The notes below the pieces were generated by a model. The model searched no databases. It saw nothing but the letters and a program-made list of their open reading frames with translations, and had not been told where the DNA came from. A program made the position numbers and the translations under genes. Below, piece by piece: positions 29,747-40,243 of a stretch of 64,000 nt of DNA. Positions within the stretch are counted from its first letter, which is position 1, and each line of letters starts with the position of its first letter. Origin of the DNA: Spiroplasma sabaudiense Ar-1343 (GTDB lineage Bacteria; Bacillota_I; Bacilli_A; Mycoplasmatales; Mycoplasmataceae); contig NZ_CP006934.1 of NCBI RefSeq assembly GCF_000565215.1, positions 1,011,954 to 1,075,953 on the forward strand, in the 5' to 3' direction.

Positions 29747-31408
29747 ATGAAAATAAAAAGTAAGCTTTTTTGGTACAACACCAAATTATTAGTAAAAACC
29801 CCCAGCCTTATTGCAACTGCCGCACTAACAATTGTTAGTTCTGTTAGCTTATCAATTATGCTTATGATAAATTTTAGAAATTCTGACTTAGCATTTGCAA
29901 AAATTAATAGTTTTGTAAATTTATTCATTGTTAAGTTCATTTTGCAAATTTTATTATATGGTTGTTTTCAAGTTTTGGTGGTATTTGATTTATTCAACAA
30001 GCAGCTAGAAAACGGTAAAATAAATCTAGAACTACGCTCAGGGCAAACCCCAAGACAAATTTATTGGGATAAATTATTGCTAACACTTTTTTTAGGATTC
30101 TCTCTTTTGGCTACCAATTTTTTATTAGACTGTCTCTTAAGTTTTTGGGGAGTCTATAATTATATGTTTATCAGAGTTCTTTACAGTTACTTATTTTTGG
30201 GTTTATTAATAATATTGGTTAGCACGGTTTCAATTACAACAATGACTGGATTAAAAATGATCGCGTCACTTATTGTTTCAATTAGTTTTGTAATTACTGT
30301 TGGTTTTAGTCAGATAAGTGGAGGGATTATTGTTAATACCTCTAAAGAAAAATTGTCACAATTTTCTAATCTGGCGCCTTTAACAAATTTGGAGACTTAC
30401 TATAGTTGAGAGTTCTACAAAACTATTAAGCTTTCTCAAGCACAGGAAGACTTGCAACAGTTTTATAAATTTTTAGAAATTCAAGACAGTAGTGATGAAT
30501 ATTTTACAATGACCCAACTCCCAGAGCAGCTTCCAGAGGTAGTTTTAGTAATAAATGAAATTTTCAAAGACAACAGTGATTATAAAATAACGATTCAAAA
30601 TACTGATAGCAGCTTCCTGCCTTTCAATACTCCAAAAAATTTTGATTTTGAGGCCTATCACAAAAGAAAAATGAGATCTGCAATTGACTATTTAGTCACC
30701 AATTATCAAAACAATTTTTCAAATCACAATTACTTGCCGATGTTTAAATTTATTCAAGATAACATTAAAGATTTTGAAAAAGTATTTAATCTAAGTAATG
30801 GTTTTATGGATGAAGGTTTTTATCCATTTTCTCGAATTGATTATCGAAAAAAATACGAATTTGAACCAGAACTTTGACAATTCTACAACAATAGTTATGG
30901 GGCCGTCTTTAGTAGTTGAATTGTTTTAAATTTGGGTAAGTCTGTGTACAGCGTTTCCAATGATTTAATAAGTTTTATTTACAAATATGATAATCAATTT
31001 TCACCAATCGTTAAAACTCACTTGATTTTAAATCCGTTGGTTCAGTTTTCTCAAATGGGATTTGGGGCGACTAACCCTCGCGTTATTGATGATATTTATA
31101 AAACAAACATGTCAGCATTTTGATACTATAATTTTGTAAACACTCAAATTAAAGTTAAGTATAAAGAAAATTCTACAGCCAAGCTTCACAAAATGATTAC
31201 TGGAGATTCAGGACCACTAGTCAAAGATGGGTTACAGCTTGATTTTGGCTCAGAAGTCGATGATATTATCTCTTATTATGATTTGGTCAACAATCTAAAA
31301 GTAACGGAAGTGGTACCTATTTGGGCGATGTATATCGAATATATAACAATAAGTTTAGTATTAATAATAATTGGCAAATACAGTTTTAAGAAAACTGTAT
31401 TTAATTAA
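29747..31408 (+). CDS. ABC-2-type transporter permease with large outside domain
   Basis: 553 residues. It has the same plan as the preceding gene: about five N-terminal helices (first 225 residues), an outer domain of about 290 residues with 'FIYKYDNQFSPIVKTHLILN', and a C-terminal helix (MYIEYITISLVLIIIG). It probably forms a heterodimer with the product of 28034-29728. It lies 18 bases downstream of it and 12 bases upstream of the ATPase gene. Confidence 0.75.
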
Positions 31409-31420
31409 AGGGGATTAATC

Positions 31421-32155
31421 ATGATAGAACTAAAAAGCGTTTTCAAGGTTTATAAAAGCCATAAGGGAATAAACAATATAAGTTTTAAAATCAATAAGCA
31501 AGACGTCGTCGCTTTTGTTGGTGATAATGGAGCCGGGAAAACAACAACAATAAAAGCAATTTTTAAGGAAATTAAATTGGATTTAGGACAAATTACTTTT
31601 AATAATGAGGTAATAACCAAAAAACATTTGCAAAAAATGGCATTTTTCCCAGACTCAAATAATATTCCTTTGGACTTAAAAGTAGAGGATTATATCTACT
31701 TTGTTGGTCTTCTCAATGGGGTTGGTAAAAAAGAGATTACAAAGCGCGGGGACAAACTTCTAAGATCTTTAAATATTTTAGATTCCAAGGAACAAAAGTT
31801 GAGTCAGCTATCTGCGGGAATGAAGAAAAAAGCAATTCTTGCAGCAACACTAGTTTATCAACCAGAGGTTATTATTTTTGATGAGCCCACTGCCAACTTA
31901 GATATAAAGGCCAAGACCGAATTTATTGAAATCATCGACAAGCTACATCACCAGGGAATCACAATTTTAATTACTAGTCACTTAATTGATGAATTACAAA
32001 AAATTGCAAATCACTTAATAATCATTGACAAGGGAAAAATTATTTATGATGCTGCTTTTGATAAAAATAAAGAATCAATCTTGGAAATTCACAATCGCCT
32101 AGTTAAACCAGCGCAAAATAACATTGAAGATATCTTGGGAGTCTACGACGACTAA
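31421..32155 (+). CDS. ABC transporter ATP-binding protein
   Basis: 244 residues. Walker A 'FVGDNGAGKTTTIK' (about 32-45), signature 'QLSAGMKKKA' (about 127), Walker B 'VIIFDEPTANLD' (about 148), switch 'ITSHLIDEL'. Preceded by AAAGGGGAT. Energises the two permeases encoded upstream; the operon ends at the terminator 32161-32190. Confidence 0.92.
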   Translation: MIELKSVFKVYKSHKGINNISFKINKQDVVAFVGDNGAGKTTTIKAIFKEIKLDLGQITFNNEVITKKHLQKMAFFPDSNNIPLDLKVEDYIYFVGLLNGVGKKEITKRGDKLLRSLNILDSKEQKLSQLSAGMKKKAILAATLVYQPEVIIFDEPTANLDIKAKTEFIEIIDKLHHQGITILITSHLIDELQKIANHLIIIDKGKIIYDAAFDKNKESILEIHNRLVKPAQNNIEDILGVYDD

Positions 32156-32160
32156 TAAAT

Positions 32161-32190
32161 AAAAAATATTCCTTTGGAATATTTTTTATT
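32161..32190 (+). terminator. Rho-independent terminator
   Basis: Stem AAAAAATATTCC / GGAATATTTTTT with a TTT loop, six bases after the ATPase stop. Confidence 0.85.
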
Positions 32191-32211
32191 TTTATACCAA
32201 TTATAGGTAAA

Positions 32212-32234
32212 AATTATTAAGAAGTAGTATAATA
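32212..32234 (+). promoter_or_regulatory. Promoter of the small secreted protein, shared with the ABC operon
   Basis: AATTATTAAGAAGTAGTATAAT AAT-type sequence: the core AAGTAGTATAAT is the same as at 27900-27911 upstream of the ABC operon, with similar bases upstream (AATTATTA). Suggests co-expression. Confidence 0.45.
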
Positions 32235-32367
32235 ATATTGCCACTAAAATTATTTAAGGGTTCATTATAAACAAGCCAAAACAAATCTTGTTTACTTATT
32301 TCTGTCTTTGGAAGTGCTAGCAAATATTTACTAACAATTTATAATCAAAAAATAAATGGAGGTTTTT

Positions 32368-32982
32368 ATGAAATACTTATTATCAGTTTTAGCAATTACA
32401 TCGATTAATGCATCAGCTGTTGCAACTTCGGTAGCCAACAAAAATATAAATATAAATTATAATTTACTTAATGAAAACGAAGAAATCCAACTTCAACCAA
32501 GAAGTTGTGATGGTCCTGATGTTGCTTACTGGACTGCACCAACAAATCGTCCGTTCGTTGACATTTCGGCTAAATCTTCAGCCAGTCGAGGATGAAGTGA
32601 CACAGTCCACTCAAAAACTGTTCGTCTAGGAAATATTTCAGAAAAAGGTTTAACTTATGATGATGTCAAGTGCATGAATCAAACCACAATTTATGGGGAG
32701 ATCGGTGGATATTTCAAGGGTGGTAAAATTGTTAAAAGCAGCCCATATGAAACATTAAAAAATAAAAGTGTCTCAAGTGATCACATAACCTTTTATGGAA
32801 CAAAAGAACTTGAAAGCAAGACTGGATGAGCTGTTCAAAAGGTGCAAAATTCATTTGAATTGATAGTTTATTTTAATGGGGAAGCCTTCCTACAAGGTAC
32901 AACAAGAGCCTATTCAAAGGGTGCTGTTTCTTCTGTTAATTCAGTTTTCACCATTAAAGAAATTTTAATTAGCCAGGGATAA
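32368..32982 (+). CDS. Small secreted protein of unknown function
   Basis: 204 residues. Signal peptide MKYLLSVLAITSINASAVA without a lipobox Cys, so it should be released rather than anchored. The mature part has two Cys ('PRSCDGPD' near 48 and 'VKCMNQ' near 105), two TGA-encoded Trp (SRGWSD, KTGWAV) and a predicted beta-rich composition. I recognise no family. Start at 32368 chosen because GGAGG (32358-32362) is correctly spaced; the ATG at 32356 overlaps that site. It lies between two ABC exporter modules and shares a promoter core with the upstream one, so one of them could export it. Confidence 0.75.
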
Positions 32983-32991
32983 AATATAAAT

Positions 32992-33019
32992 AAACTAGTA
33001 GGAAATGCTAGTTTTTTTT
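32992..33019 (+). terminator. Rho-independent terminator
   Basis: Stem AAACTAG / CTAGTTT then eight T, 10 bases after the secreted-protein stop. Confidence 0.75.
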
Positions 33020-33056
33020 GTGATATGATAATTATTGTTTGAAAGGGAATTGAGCT

Positions 33057-33761
33057 ATGGTAAAAATTAGTAATCTAAATAAAAAGTATTCTGAAAACAT
33101 CGGAAACTTTGATATAAATTTAACAATTCCAGATGGTAAGGTTTATGGAATTATCGGACCCAACGGAGCTGGTAAAAGTACTATGATTCGTCAAATTTTA
33201 GGATTTATTAGACCAGATAGCGGGGAAATTATAATTAACGAGGTTAACCCTGTTACCAACTCTAAAAAATTGATGGAGTTCACTGGATATGTTTCAGGTG
33301 AAGTAAGTCTATATAACAATATGACAGGTATTAAATATTTGAAGCTTGTGCACGGCTTAAAAAAAGATGCAGATTGAGATTTTGTAGAGTTATTGTTGAA
33401 ACACTTTGATATTAATGCAAATCAAAAAATCAAAAAGATGTCAAAAGGGATGAAACAAAAAATTGCCCTTATTTGTGCCACTATGAATAAGCCTAAGTTT
33501 TTAGTTTTAGATGAACCAACTTCAGGACTAGATCCAATTATGCAAGAACAGTTCAATGATTTGATTCGCAAACTTCAAAAAGACTACGGGACAACAGTTT
33601 TAATCTGCTCTCATATTTTTGAGGAAGTTGCCAAGTTATGTAGCCAGGTTGGTTTCATAAAAGATGGACGCTTAATTGAAGAATTTGAAGTTGAAAAAAA
33701 CGGCATTGATCAAATTAATGAACGTTTTAAAAAATTATATACAAAGGAGAGTGTTTTATAA
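33057..33761 (+). CDS. ABC transporter ATP-binding protein
   Basis: 234 residues. Walker A 'GIIGPNGAGKSTMI' (about 32-45), signature 'MSKGMKQKIAL' (about 130), Walker B 'FLVLDEPTSGLD' (about 150), switch 'LICSHIFEE'. One TGA is Trp. Its stop overlaps the permease start (TAATG). Probably the ATPase of a drug- or lipid-export type ABC-2 system. Confidence 0.92.
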
Positions 33762-34714
33762 TGGAAAAGAATGTTTTTGTTCAAAATAATAGAATTGTTT
33801 TCACTCATCTAAAGATTCATTGGAAACTAGTTTTATTTTTCGCAATTTGTTGATTTTTATTTACTGTTTCTTTAATGGTTCCAACAGTATTTCCATTCAC
33901 AGAATTTGGCTATAATCGACCGTTTATCCAAGTTTTACATATTCTTTCTGAAACTCAACACGAAAATGGTTCATCAGGAAGCGGTTCATCACCAATGACA
34001 ATTTCACAGGTATTAAATTCAAGTTTATTTGGACCTCCTGCAATCATATTTTTCACAGTTGTTATTATGACCTTTGCGCACTTGAGTTTTACAAAAGAAA
34101 TTGGTCATAACCAAATTGGGGTCTGAATGACTTTGTCACTATCAAGAACTCAAATATTTGTATCAAAACTACTATTTATTTTATTCACTTGTTTTGCTAT
34201 TTTTATGCCCTCATTTTTGGTTATTATAATTATTTCAGCAACAGCTTATGACGCTAATCAATTTATGGGACTTGTTTTATTGTATGGATTAATTTTCTTT
34301 ATATTCATTTTAGCACTTGTAGGAATTTACACTTTATTTTTTATTATATTTTCAGATAAACCAGCATTAGCTTTAATAATTATTTCAATGATATCGGTTT
34401 ATATTATTGTAACCTCAGTAATTAACTTATTTGCTTCAGTGGCATATGAGCCAGCAAAATGAATGTTAAATTTCAAATATTTTTCAATTCAGTCGCTAAT
34501 AGTTTCTCCGTTAAACTTTCAATATGTAGAGAATAACCAAACGGTAGTTGAAAATATCATTTCAGAAAACACTACTGTGACACTAACTTTTAATAATTTA
34601 GTTAAGGCAAACCTTGGTTGACAAATAGCTTCACCAATAGTTCTGCTTTCGCTTGGATGTGGATCTTCATATCTGGGAAACCACATTTTTAATAGAAAAA
34701 ATTTCAATTTATAA
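33761..34714 (+). CDS. ABC-2-type transporter permease
   Basis: 317 residues with about six hydrophobic helices (near 23-45, 95-115, 125-165, 172-200, 205-235, 290-305). Starts MEKNVFVQNNRIVF. TGA codons give Trp. Translationally coupled to the ATPase. It is shorter than, and not obviously related to, the large-domain permeases at 25457-31408. Confidence 0.82.
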
Positions 34715-34720
34715 AGTCAA

Positions 34721-34749
34721 AAAAAATAAGTCGCAAGACTTATTTTTTT
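34721..34749. terminator. Bidirectional terminator
   Basis: Stem AAAAAATAAGTC / GACTTATTTTTT with a GCAA tetraloop between the convergent permease and mreB genes. Confidence 0.9.
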
Positions 34750-34766
34750 ATTAATTATTTCAATTT

Positions 34767-35798
34767 TTAGTTATACAAATTTTCTTTATTTTCAATTTTT
34801 TCTTCCATTAATTGCAACATTTTTTTCTTGTAAAGAACTGCACCGTCAATAACGGCTGTTGAGGCATTTTTAGCAACTTTAACAGGGATTTCAAAGAAGT
34901 CTTCAAAGAAGTCTTTAACTCCTTGAATTCCACTCATTGCCCCAGTAACGATGATTCCGTTGCGAATAATGTCACCAGCTAATTCATTTGGGGTATCTTC
35001 TAAAACACTAGTTATTAAAACTGTTAAGTTTCCAAAGCAAACTTGAACCAATTTACTGATTTCTGAATCTGTTAAAACAATCTCTTTGGGCATTCCTGAA
35101 ACGACTTCACGTCCAAATACTTTAATTTTTAAAGGGTTTTTAGTTTTAATTAAAGTTCCAATATTGATTTTAACTTTTTCACCAGTTACAACACCAACCT
35201 CCATGTTGTATCTTGCACGAATGTATTTTACAATTTCTTCATCAAGGGCATTTCCAGCAACTTTAGTTCATTTATATGAAATTACTCCATCAGCTGAAAT
35301 TGCTCCAGCAGTTGCTTTTCCAGCTCCAATGTCCAGGGATAAAATTCCTGTTGGTTCAAAAATATCATAACCAGCTCCAAGAGCGGCCATTTTAACATCA
35401 TCCTCAGTTTGCACATAATATGCTCCTAAGTTTTTAACAAGATCAACTAGCGCTTTTCTCTCTAAGGTAGTTACACTTAGCGGACAAGCAATTAGCATAA
35501 TTGATCCAACTAAATCATCTTGGTATTGACCTAAAGCGGCTCCGATAAATTCTTTTAAAACCTCGATATTTGCAATAACCCCATTCTTTAGGGGATATTC
35601 CAATCTTGTTGAATTATTAGTCTTTCCAACTAACTTTGCGGCTTCATTACCAATTGCTAAAATTTTTCTATTTTTAGTGTTTAATGCCATTACTGTTGCT
35701 TCATCAAATACGATTCCCAAACCTTCAATATATATTCTTGTTGAGTGAGAACCAAAATCCATTGCAATAAATTTTCTTTCTTTCTTTTGTTTAGCCAT
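34767..35798 (-). CDS. mreB: MreB paralogue E with degenerate nucleotide-binding motifs
   Basis: 343 residues. The fold and length are those of MreB, but three key loops differ from the other five copies. Phosphate-1 is 'MDFGSHSTRIYI' instead of DLGTSNVL. Phosphate-2 is 'DIGAGKATAGAI' instead of DIGGGTTDVA, so the Thr pair that includes the catalytic Thr is gone. The adenosine site is 'TGAMSGIQG' instead of GGGALI. The acidic motif reads 'TEDDVKMAALGAG' instead of EEEVK. Spiroplasma MreB3 is described as having non-canonical ATPase residues; this may be that orthologue, but I have not compared them. One TGA is Trp (SYKWTKVAG). Confidence 0.9.
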
Positions 35799-35933
35799 GA
35801 TTTGTTCCTTTCATTAAGACAATTCTTAAGAAAATAATTGACTCGTAAATATTATACATAATTTGAAGCAAAAAATCTCACCTTTGTGTAAAAAATAGTT
35901 AAAGAATATAATATATTTAACGAAAAAAAGAAA

Positions 35934-35958
35934 AAAAATCACTTATAAAGTGATTTTT
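35934..35958 (-). terminator. Terminator between mreB paralogues F and E
   Basis: Stem AAAAATCACTT / AAGTGATTTTT with further T on the minus strand, 13 bases past the stop of paralogue F. Confidence 0.8.
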
Positions 35959-35970
35959 GGGTTATTATTC

Positions 35971-37011
35971 TTAAAATTTGTGTTCGTTTTTATCTCTTAT
36001 TGAAGCAATTTCAAATCAGTCATCAATACGTTTTTCGTATTGTTTAGCTCCTTCAATAACTGTCAATAATGGATCTTTAGCACAACGAACTGGTAGTTGG
36101 AATATTGATGAAAAGTATTGGTCAATACCTCTCAATAATGCTCCCCCACCACAAATAGTGATACCGTTTTTAATGATGTCTCCAGCTAGTTCTTCAGGTG
36201 TGCTTTCCATTACTTCAACAATTAAATCTGTAATTTTTGAAAATGGTGCTAATAGCGCATTTCTGATTTCTTCTGGGGTCACAATAACTTCTCTTGGTAA
36301 TCCTGAAATTACATCACGTCCAAATGCTCTAAATGTTCTTGAGTTATCTAGTTTAGCTAATGAACCAATTTCTTTTTTAATTTGTTCTGCAGTTTTATCA
36401 CCAATTAGAACATTATATTCTGAACGAATGTATTTACGAATTTCTTCGTCAAATGAGTTACCAGCAGCTTTTAATGATCTTGAAATAACAATATCTCCAG
36501 ATGCAATTATTGCAACATCAGTAGTTCCCCCACCAATATCTAATACTAAATTACCTTGTGGTAAGTCAATGTTAATCCCCGCTCCAATTGCTGATAATTT
36601 TACTTCTTCTTCAATTAAAACATGCTTTGCTCCCATATCTGAAACAACTTGTCTTAGAGCACTTCTTTCTAATTCAGTAACTCCACTTGGACATGCTAGA
36701 ACAACTAAAGCATTTTTTAAAACTTCCCCAACTTTAATACGTTGGAAAATAATTTTAATTAAATCTTTGGCTGCATCCATGTCTGAGATAACTCCGTCGA
36801 CTAAAGGAACTACCATACGAATATCTTCGTTTGTTTTTCCTATCATATCGTAAGCGCTTTCTCCAACGAATAATACCTCGTTTGTCTTAGTGCTGTATGC
36901 CATTGTTGAAGGTTCGTTATAAATAATACCTTGTCCTCCTAAATAAGCAATTATATTTGCTGTTCCTAAGTCAAGGGCTACGAATTCTTTTTTACTATTT
37001 CAATCTGCCAT
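35971..37011 (-). CDS. mreB: MreB paralogue F
   Basis: 346 residues. Motifs 'LDLGTANIIAYL', 'IEEEVKLSAIGAG', 'DIGGGTTDVAII', 'GGGALL', all canonical. It starts MADWNSKKEFVALDLG with a TGA-encoded Trp4, and another TGA (DDWFEIASIRDK) must be read through to reach TAA at 35971. Strong site GAGGAGG upstream. It lies directly upstream of the degenerate paralogue E, so the two may be made together. Confidence 0.93.
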
Positions 37012-37100
37012 TATATCCTCCTCTATAGAAAACCCTTCGCATAAATTATATAATATTTCAGAATAAAATGCTACTATTATAGCAATAAAGGTGTGAATAA

Positions 37101-37628
37101 ATGCAGATAAAACAACTGATAGTAGTCGAAGGGAAAACAGATACAGCAAAATTAAAAAAAATTTTTGGTTCTCAAATTGAAACAATCGAAACAAATGGTT
37201 TAAATGTTAATTCTGATTTACTAAATATTTTAGAAAAAATAAATAACACTCGCGGAATTATTATCTTTACCGATCCAGATGGACCCGGTCAAAAAATTCG
37301 CGAACAAATCAATTTAGGATTAAGCCAAGAGGTTATTAACGCTTTTATTTCTCGACCTGATAACTGAACAAAAGAAAAAATTGGCATTGCCGAAGCTGAT
37401 GAGATGCAAATTAAAACTGCCTTAAGTGCATCGATTATTTTTTCTAAGGTGGGGCTTGAATCAATTACCTGAGAAGATTATATTAAACACGATTTTTATT
37501 TGGCTAGCAATCGAAAAATTATTGCAAGTTATTTTAACTGATCAAGTAAAATAAATTCTAAGACTTTGTTTAAATGATTAAACTGAAGTGGTCAAACAGT
37601 TGAAGATATAAATAAAATTTTAAAATAG
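37101..37628 (+). CDS. rnmV: Ribonuclease M5 (5S rRNA maturation)
   Basis: 175 residues. The TOPRIM domain is clear: 'LIVVEGKTD' (6-14, catalytic Glu) and 'IIIFTDPDGPGQKIRE' (about 53-68, DxD). It cleaves 5S rRNA precursor. Four TGA codons are Trp. Followed after 16 bases by ksgA, the usual order rnmV-ksgA in Firmicutes and mollicutes. Divergent from mreB F; a -10 TATTAT lies near 37074. Confidence 0.9.
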
Positions 37629-37644
37629 AAAGTTGGAATTATCA

Positions 37645-38460
37645 ATGTTTGCAAAAAAACAATTTGGTCAAAATTTTATTACCGATAAAAATTTAATTTT
37701 AAAAATTATTAGTCTACTGGATTCTGAACCCGACCAGCTGGTTATTGAAATTGGTCCAGGACAAGGAGCTTTAACAAAGGTTTTGGTTGAGAAATACCGC
37801 CACGTTTTGGCAATTGAAATCGACAAAGATCTTGAAAGTTTTTTAAAAGCAGAGATTCCAAATAATAATTTTGAGCTAGTAATGGCTGATATCTTAACTT
37901 TTGATTTAAGTAATTACTTAAAAAACCAAAAAAAAATTTATAAAAAAATTTCAATTATTTCAAACCTTCCTTACTACATCACAAGTGAAATAATTTTCAA
38001 AACATTTTTGAACTCAGAGCATCTAGATAAAGCAATTTTCATGACCCAAAAAGAGGTGGCTCAAAGAATTACCGCCACGGTTGGTGAAAACAATTATAAT
38101 AACTTATCGGTTGCAGCTGAACTATATTCGCACAAAAAATATGAGTTCACGGTTCGAAAGCAAATGTTTAATCCCGTTCCAAAAGTTGACTCAGCCATTA
38201 TTTCGTTTAACTTTAACAAACCAAGCTTCAATATTGGTTTGGAGGATAAAATAAAGGTAAATGAAATGGTGCGAAAATTATTTAACAACCGTCGTAAAAC
38301 AATTTTAAATAATCTAGGAAATTTAATCGGTGATAAAAGTCGGGCACAAAAAATTTTAGAAAGTTTGGGAATAGATTTTCAATTACGTCCAGAAGTAATT
38401 AGCACTTCTGAGTATTTGCAAATTTACAAACTAGTGGGTGACTTTAAAAATGAAGATTAA
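37645..38460 (+). CDS. ksgA: 16S rRNA dimethyladenosine transferase
   Basis: 271 residues. SAM-dependent dimethylation of two adjacent adenines near the 3' end of 16S rRNA. Motifs: 'KKQFGQNFITD' (3-13), 'VIEIGPGQGALT' (about 33-45), 'EIDKD' (about 58), 'NLPYYITS' (about 107-114). I start at the ATG 37645 because the protein then aligns with the family start; a TTG at 37633 would add four residues. It overlaps ispE by 11 bases. Confidence 0.93.
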   Translation: MFAKKQFGQNFITDKNLILKIISLLDSEPDQLVIEIGPGQGALTKVLVEKYRHVLAIEIDKDLESFLKAEIPNNNFELVMADILTFDLSNYLKNQKKIYKKISIISNLPYYITSEIIFKTFLNSEHLDKAIFMTQKEVAQRITATVGENNYNNLSVAAELYSHKKYEFTVRKQMFNPVPKVDSAIISFNFNKPSFNIGLEDKIKVNEMVRKLFNNRRKTILNNLGNLIGDKSRAQKILESLGIDFQLRPEVISTSEYLQIYKLVGDFKNED

Positions 38461-39163
38461 AGCATATGCCAAAGTTAATTTGTATCTTAAAGTTCAGCCA
38501 AATAAAAAACCAAATAAATTACACAAAATAAATTCCCTAATTACAATGGTTGAAGATTTATATGATGTGATTGAAATTAAAAAAAGTTCAAGCTTTGGCA
38601 TAACTTTAAAAACAAATGTTTCAGAAATAAATAACGCAAATAATTATGCTTTTATTGCCGCAGCAATGTTTTTAAAATTTTACAGATTGAAAACTGGGGT
38701 TGAAATCAAAATAATCAAAAACATTCCTTTAGGCTCTGGGCTTGGCGGGGGAAGTAGTAATGCTATCTCAACACTAAATTTAATGGCAATTATTTTTGAA
38801 AAAAAATTATCTCCATTTTTGATAAAAAAAGTCTGTCAAAAAATTGGTTTTGATAGTTATTTTTTTGCTTCAAATTTTAAAAGTGCAGTTGTTAAGGGTT
38901 TTGGTCAAAAAATAATGCCGATCAGTGTTAAAGAAAAAATTTATAAAAAAGATTTGATTTTGAGTCCAAAAATTAATTGCAACACAGGAAAAGTTTATCA
39001 AAAGTATGATGAAATTTTTGACAACAAATTTTTGAGTGATAAAAATAGTTTAACCCAAGCTTGCTTGGCGCTTTATCCTGAGCTTTTAGGTGTTTATAAA
39101 AGTCATGAGAAAATAATTTTAAGTGGAAGTGGTTCTACATTTATTAAAATAAACGCGGATTAA
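38450..39163 (+). CDS. ispE: 4-diphosphocytidyl-2-C-methyl-D-erythritol kinase
   Basis: 237 residues, a GHMP kinase of the MEP isoprenoid pathway. 'MKIKAYAKVNLYLKV' at the start and the ATP loop 'IPLGSGLGGGSSNA' (about 88-101) are diagnostic; 'LSGSGSTFI' closes the protein. Shorter than typical IspE (about 280), with the middle compressed. Start at ATG 38450, inside the end of ksgA; a GTG at 38438 is a weaker option. Implies at least part of the MEP pathway is encoded in this genome. Confidence 0.88.
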   Translation: MKIKAYAKVNLYLKVQPNKKPNKLHKINSLITMVEDLYDVIEIKKSSSFGITLKTNVSEINNANNYAFIAAAMFLKFYRLKTGVEIKIIKNIPLGSGLGGGSSNAISTLNLMAIIFEKKLSPFLIKKVCQKIGFDSYFFASNFKSAVVKGFGQKIMPISVKEKIYKKDLILSPKINCNTGKVYQKYDEIFDNKFLSDKNSLTQACLALYPELLGVYKSHEKIILSGSGSTFIKINAD

Positions 39164-39199
39164 TAAAATTTTCAATAAAAGTTAATATCATTTACAGCA

Positions 39200-39224
39200 G
39201 GGTGGGTGGTGTGGCAGATGGAGA
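39200..39224 (+). promoter_or_regulatory. G-rich leader of a secreted-protein gene
   Basis: GGGTGGGTGGTGTGG followed by CAGATGGAG, nine bases before the ATG at 39233. Four GG tracts, similar to the block before RIP copy 1 at 20164. Very unusual in this AT-rich sequence. Confidence 0.4.
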
Positions 39225-39232
39225 TAATTTGT

Positions 39233-40186
39233 ATGAAAAAAATAATTAGCCTTATTGGTGTTGCAGCAATTAGTTGTTCAAGCTTGCTACCAATAATAAA
39301 TAATCAAGAATCACAAGAACAAAATGTTGAGATTTTAGAATTGAATTATAGCGTTGACACCAGCCGCTATGCTGATGAAAATAAAGGACAAGCTCTTCCA
39401 GGAATATATGATGAAACAGAAAGCTTCAAACAGTTTATTACTGATTCTAGGGAAAAACTAGGAAAAACAAACTACGAAGATTTTACCGTTAAAAGTAGCA
39501 TCAGTAATTTTGAAGAGCCTAGCAACTCAAGCAAAAGAAGAGATGCACTTCTCTTGGAAAAAGTTTTAAAATCAGAAAAATACGAAATTATTGGGACCAA
39601 CGCAGTAGTAACTGAGCACAACGAAACTGAAAGTTTTTTTGATTTTTATACAATAGTTGAAATTGATAACAATCCAACTTATATAGACTTAAATGGTTAT
39701 GATAAAAATCAAAAATTTAATAGTAATGAATTGTCTGGGGGTTATAAAAATACATTTATAGTTGAAGTGACTCCAAAAAATTCACAAACATTTAAGTTTC
39801 AAAAAGGTCAAGTAATAACAAACGGACAAGAAACAGAATTTGTTGGCCTAGTAGAATACATCAATGAAATAAAAACTTATATAAAATTAAATAAAATTGA
39901 AGAAAGCCAATTGCATGTAGAAAGCTGATATGTCGCTGCTCCAATTTCTCGTTTTGAAAACGACAAATGAACGAAAGCAGAAGATCCAACTTGAATATTT
40001 TTTGGAAATGATACTTATATAAGCGCTAAAATCGTGTTCAATCTTTCAACTCCCGAAAACCCCAAGATAGCTTTAGTATTAGAAAGCCGATCAGGAATGT
40101 ATACTTTATTAGTGGCAACGCCAAATAAAATGCAAGAAAAAGGTGTAGGAAATTATTTAACAAACTTTTTGGTAGTAATTGACTAA
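39233..40186 (+). CDS. Secreted protein of unknown function
   Basis: 317 residues. Signal peptide MKKIISLIGVAAISCSSLLP; a Cys lies at position 15, but the context (ISC|S) is a poor lipobox, so release or lipid anchoring are both possible. The mature part is acidic at the N-terminus (YDETESFKQFITDSREKLGK) and beta-rich later. Four TGA codons are Trp. Start chosen at 39233 by GGAG at 39220-39223; an ATG at 39206 would add nine residues ahead of the signal peptide. No recognised family. It does not contain the RIP catalytic pattern. Confidence 0.7.
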
Positions 40187-40243
40187 ATATCTACATGTAA
40201 AATATTAAAAATTTTTGAATTTTACAAGTATTAAATTTAAAAC

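Noticed and set aside
37633..37645. TTG start for ksgA
   Set aside because: The ATG four codons later gives the family-typical N-terminus.
39233..40186. Third RIP
   Set aside because: The N-terminal part is vaguely similar in style, but there is no SEAxRF-type Glu/Arg pair and no NxWG; the resemblance is not supportable.
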